Positions 5,850-8,520 of a stretch of DNA of 8,520 nucleotides are shown here, piece after piece. Under the pieces are notes generated by a model. It was not told the DNA's origin. It made no database searches and saw only the letters and a program-made list of their open reading frames with translations. The translations under genes were made by a program, and so were the position numbers. Position 1 is the first letter of the stretch. Every line of letters begins with the position of its first letter. The DNA comes from Planctomycetaceae bacterium (lineage in GTDB: Bacteria > Planctomycetota > Planctomycetia > Planctomycetales > Planctomycetaceae): positions 2,407 through 10,926 of the forward strand of contig DOCI01000196.1 of assembly GCA_003503535.1 (NCBI GenBank). Direction: 5' to 3'.

Positions 5850-7166
5850 TCACTCAGCTATGCAATACAGGTGAGTAAGTGTTCTTAGGAAGATCGCATT
5901 GCCTTTGACTGCTGCAGAAGCCATGCACCCCGAGTCCAGCGTATTTTCTGAGACCAGTTCAAATGTCTCACCCATTTTGAAGACTGTGGTTACGCCCTCT
6001 TTATTAGACACGTAAACATTTCCATTTGCCAGGAGTGGTGAAGCAGAATATTGTCCAGGAAAACGCTCTTGCCAGATTTGCTCTCCTGTTGTTGCATCCA
6101 GCATTGTAGCGATCCCCGCATCTCCAACGAAAAACAGATCATTATCAACAAGTAACAGCGAAGGCGTTTTCGGAATTTGACGATCCGCAGTCCAGACAAC
6201 ATGACTCTCGGTCACATCCCCTGCTCCATCGTATTTTACTGCGACCAAACGGGATTGCATGAAACTGGTGCAGACATATGCCATACCATTTCCAATCACA
6301 GGTTTGGGAACAGTTGAAAATCCTAACTGTCCATAACCAGCTTTCCAAAGTTCTGTTCCAGTCGCCGGGTCATATCCATACACCCAGTTCGCGGCTGGGG
6401 AAATGATTTGATCTTTTCCGTTGACTGAATGAATTGTGGGAGTTCCATACGCTTTCTTCATTTCTGGTTTAGGATTCATTTCGCCCGAACGATCTGTTTT
6501 CCAAACGACATGCCCATCGTCTTTATTCATTGCAGTCAGAAATTGGAAATCGATTCCATCAAAATGAATGATCAGCAAATCGTTCCATAATACTGGAGAA
6601 CTCCCAGGACCATTTTGGTGATCGACATGCAATTCCTGATTTTGCCATAAAATTTTTCCCGAAGCCGTATCGATACAGCAGGTGCCGTAATCGCCAAAGT
6701 GACAATAAAGCCGTCCCTCGGAAATGACGGGCGTTGGGGATGCATAACTGTTCGTTGCATGCTTGGGATTGGCTCCCGGAAACTGAAAACATTCTACGTC
6801 ATGCAAAAGTTCTCCTGTGTTTACATCGAAAGCGATAGCTTTGAGTGTCAGCGGACCACCAAACTGAATGCCACGTGGATTCGCCAATTGAGCTAATTTG
6901 GCTTCTTCTTCCTCGGCAGAGAGCGGCTCGACAATCGCGGTGGTCATCCAGATTTGATTCCCGGAAATCACCGGTGAAGAAAACCCCTCTCCAGCAACCG
7001 GCACCTTCCAGCGAACATTTTCCGTTTCACTCCATTGCGTGGGAAGCTTGGCATTCTCTACGTGACCGTTGCCTTCGGGGCCTCGGAACTGAGGCCATTC
7101 GTCGGCTGCGTTCGCAGTACCTGTCACTGCAATTATGGTAATCAGCCAGCAGTATAGATGGTGCAT
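5850..7166 (-). CDS. Secreted PQQ-like (BamB-type) beta-propeller protein
   Basis: This is a 438-residue protein with a Sec signal peptide (residues 1-20, likely cut after T-A-N-A before ADEW). The mature protein opens with W24-P-Q-F-R-G-P, a signature that I associate with a large planctomycete family of PQQ-like propellers. Repeats of the type 'SPV-x-NG-xxY' followed by 'D-xx-TG-xxxW' recur, with blade ends at GKILW (170-174), GHVVW (218-222), GTELW (270-274) and GEQIW (361-365). The spacing fits seven or eight blades, so the propeller appears complete. Such proteins often act in protein interaction or carbohydrate degradation contexts. There is no sign that this one binds PQQ or is a dehydrogenase, since no cytochrome or dehydrogenase motif is seen. 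The gene is divergent from the Tat/NHL propeller gene. It ends before the shared terminator at 5698-5735. No strong ribosome binding site precedes the ATG. The substrate is unknown. Confidence 0.92.
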   Translation of the reverse strand: MHHLYCWLITIIAVTGTANAADEWPQFRGPEGNGHVENAKLPTQWSETENVRWKVPVAGEGFSSPVISGNQIWMTTAIVEPLSAEEEEAKLAQLANPRGIQFGGPLTLKAIAFDVNTGELLHDVECFQFPGANPKHATNSYASPTPVISEGRLYCHFGDYGTCCIDTASGKILWQNQELHVDHQNGPGSSPVLWNDLLIIHFDGIDFQFLTAMNKDDGHVVWKTDRSGEMNPKPEMKKAYGTPTIHSVNGKDQIISPAANWVYGYDPATGTELWKAGYGQLGFSTVPKPVIGNGMAYVCTSFMQSRLVAVKYDGAGDVTESHVVWTADRQIPKTPSLLLVDNDLFFVGDAGIATMLDATTGEQIWQERFPGQYSASPLLANGNVYVSNKEGVTTVFKMGETFELVSENTLDSGCMASAAVKGNAIFLRTLTHLYCIAE

Positions 7167-7203
7167 TGTTGATTCCGATTCTCTTGTTAAGTTCAGGTAG
7201 GAA

Positions 7204-7217
7204 ATTGCCCAGGCAAT
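7204..7217. promoter_or_regulatory. Dyad ATTGCC-CA-GGCAAT, possible operator or leader hairpin
   Basis: This is a perfect 6-bp inverted repeat with a 2-nt centre, 38 bp upstream of the start of the secreted PQQ-like protein. Because it is so close to that start, it could act as a protein-binding site or as a hairpin in the mRNA leader. No T-run follows it. Confidence 0.35.
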
Positions 7218-7320
7218 CTTTTCAGGGAGAGCGACTCAATTTTCCGTCAAACTAAAATTCAGTTCTTAACCGCTTAACGGATGGACAATTAGAATAACTT
7301 TCTTTATCGTCAACATCAAT

Positions 7321-7340
7321 CAATACTAATGCATGTATTG
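7321..7340. promoter_or_regulatory. Dyad CAATAC-N8-GTATTG, possible operator
   Basis: Perfect 6-bp arms lie 8 nt apart, with ATGCAT (7329-7334) in the centre. The site is 61 bp before the plus-strand start at 7402, a place where a dimeric regulator could bind. No regulator gene is in the window. Confidence 0.4.
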
Positions 7341-7401
7341 CTTAATCGAACATACAACAATCAGCGGATCGATTTTTCCCTTCTGACAGAAAGAGATCGT
7401 T

Positions 7402-8502
7402 ATGAATCAGAATTCTTCTAATAATGCTCCTGATCATCACAACAATATGTCTCGTCGAAAATTTCTTCAAACTACATCCATCGCAACGGCTGCCACGTTA
7501 ACGACTCCATTTTTTGTCCACGCAGAGAAAAAGTCGGGTGGCACTGAAACGATAATTGGAAGTGGCGACCACACTTATCGCTGCATCCACAATTGGGGAA
7601 ACGATTCTCTCCCAGCCGACCATAAATATGGGAATGCCTCCCATGGAACTGCGATTGATGAACAGGGGTTGATTTACATCACGCATTACGGCAACCCGGG
7701 CTCGGTCTTCGTGTTCGATGCAAAAGGAAAGCTTGTCAAAACATTGGGAGATATCCACGCCGGTCATGGGCACGGTATCGACATTCGCCGCGAAGGAAAT
7801 CAGGAATTCATTTATCTTTCACCCAGCGAAAGCAATCTCTCATTCGCAAAAATCACATTGGACGGAGAAGTCGTCTGGCAGCGTGGAAAAGATGCCCTGA
7901 ATAAAGACAGCGGTGTCTACGACGAACCGGGCATTCGCTATCGACCAACGAACATCAGTTTTCGTCCGGATGGCGGGTACTACCTTGGAGATGGCTACGG
8001 GAGTAATTATCTGTTTGAATACGATAAATCCGACAAGTTTGTCCAGGCTCTCGGTGGCAAAGGAAATGCTCAGGGGCAGTTCAGCACACCTCACGGACAT
8101 TGGCTCGATACTCGTCATGGAGAGCCAGAACTGGTTGTTGCCGACAGGGCCAATAAACGCCTGCAGTGGTTCCATCTGGATGGTACTCATGCAAAAACCC
8201 TGGAAGGCTTTTTGTTCCCTGCCGATATCGATACCCAGGGCGACTTAATGCTCGTGCCCGATTTGCACGCCCGCATAACTATTCTGGACAAAGACAACCA
8301 GGCCGTCGCTCAACTGGGCGATGATGAAGCCTGGAGAAATGAAGTACTCGACAATAAGAACAAAATGCGCGCCTCACCCAACAAATGGCAAGCCGGAAAA
8401 TTCGTTCATCCTCACGATGCCTGCTTCGATAAAGATGGTAATATCTTTGTCGCGGAATGGGTTGTCGGCGGACGAGTAACAAAACTCGAAAAGGTCAGCT
8501 AG
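7402..8502 (+). CDS. Tat-exported NHL-type beta-propeller, PAL-like
   Basis: This 366-residue protein carries a twin-arginine signal: M16-S-R-R-K-F-L-Q, a hydrophobic stretch to about residue 39, and likely cleavage after H40-A41. Tat export means it is probably folded, perhaps with a cofactor, before crossing the membrane. The rest is a six-bladed NHL-type propeller. Blade motifs include SHGTAID (80-86), GHGHGIDI (121-128), F227-STPHGHWLD, VADRANKRLQWF (246-257) and HPHDACFDKDGNIFVAEW (336-353). The recurring His at 81, 124, 231 and 338 sits where the peptidyl-alpha-hydroxyglycine alpha-amidating lyase (PAL) family places metal-binding His residues. Lyase activity is a possibility, not shown; many bacterial members are annotated only as NHL repeat proteins. 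A weak AAGAGA (7391-7396) precedes the ATG at 7402. A start at M16 (7447) is possible and would leave a more typical Tat signal. It ends 18 bp before the window edge, so any downstream partner is unseen. Confidence 0.9.
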   Translation: MNQNSSNNAPDHHNNMSRRKFLQTTSIATAATLTTPFFVHAEKKSGGTETIIGSGDHTYRCIHNWGNDSLPADHKYGNASHGTAIDEQGLIYITHYGNPGSVFVFDAKGKLVKTLGDIHAGHGHGIDIRREGNQEFIYLSPSESNLSFAKITLDGEVVWQRGKDALNKDSGVYDEPGIRYRPTNISFRPDGGYYLGDGYGSNYLFEYDKSDKFVQALGGKGNAQGQFSTPHGHWLDTRHGEPELVVADRANKRLQWFHLDGTHAKTLEGFLFPADIDTQGDLMLVPDLHARITILDKDNQAVAQLGDDEAWRNEVLDNKNKMRASPNKWQAGKFVHPHDACFDKDGNIFVAEWVVGGRVTKLEKVS

Positions 8503-8520
8503 AGCATATTCAAAAATTAC

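Larger units (their letters stand above)
7167..7401. promoter_or_regulatory. Divergent promoter region of the two propeller genes
   Basis: This 235-bp AT-rich region lies between two divergent starts. It holds the dyad ATTGCC-CA-GGCAAT (7204-7217), 38 bp before the minus-strand gene, an 8-bp direct repeat CTTAACCG/CTTAACGG (7265-7272, 7273-7280, one mismatch), and the dyad listed separately at 7321-7340. Promoters for both genes must lie here, but I cannot assign boxes with confidence. Confidence 0.6.

Noticed and set aside
5509..5853. 114-residue minus-strand open frame antisense to the lipoprotein gene
   Set aside because: It runs through the strong bidirectional terminator and lies opposite a well-supported gene, so it is a shadow frame.
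5850..7166. PQQ-dependent alcohol dehydrogenase
   Set aside because: It is too short, and I see neither the paired cysteines nor the cytochrome motif of that enzyme class. A BamB-like propeller fits better.

Overview
The window looks like an ordinary chromosomal segment of a planctomycete (Planctomycetota, probably Planctomycetales). This is inferred from protein style, not from a marker gene: a long Ser/Thr kinase with a DWG motif and a large extracytoplasmic domain, a secreted PQQ-like beta-propeller that starts with the WPQFRGP signature, a Tat-exported NHL-type propeller, and a small HMA-like lipoprotein with a CPFAC motif. Base composition is moderate, and I see no insertion sequence, phage gene, CRISPR array, tRNA or rRNA.

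Layout. Positions 1-232 are non-coding and packed with inverted repeats. On the minus strand, 233-1531 encodes a protein that aligns with domains I-III of the alpha-D-phosphohexomutase superfamily but has lost the catalytic motifs. Upstream of it on the same strand, after a 226-bp gap holding a perfect hairpin, 1758-4550 encodes a 930-residue membrane Ser/Thr protein kinase with a predicted beta-helix outer domain. Positions 4551-5296 are a 746-bp gap with no convincing gene. It holds a GC-rich foldable element (4966-5049) and a second copy of the 43-bp repeat that opens the window. On the plus strand, 5297-5674 is the HMA-like lipoprotein, with a good ribosome binding site. It converges on the minus-strand PQQ-like propeller gene (5850-7166), and the two share a strong bidirectional terminator at 5698-5735. 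A 235-bp divergent promoter region with two dyads separates that gene from the plus-strand Tat/NHL propeller gene (7402-8502).

Working together. Four of the five products are predicted to act at or beyond the cytoplasmic membrane: the kinase as a membrane receptor, the lipoprotein tethered, and the two propellers secreted by Sec and Tat. No shared pathway can be read from the sequence. The two propeller genes are divergent and could be co-regulated. The kinase and the mutase-like gene could be co-transcribed, but the gap makes this uncertain. The most unusual items are the mutase-like pseudoenzyme and the intergenic repeat/RNA-like structures.
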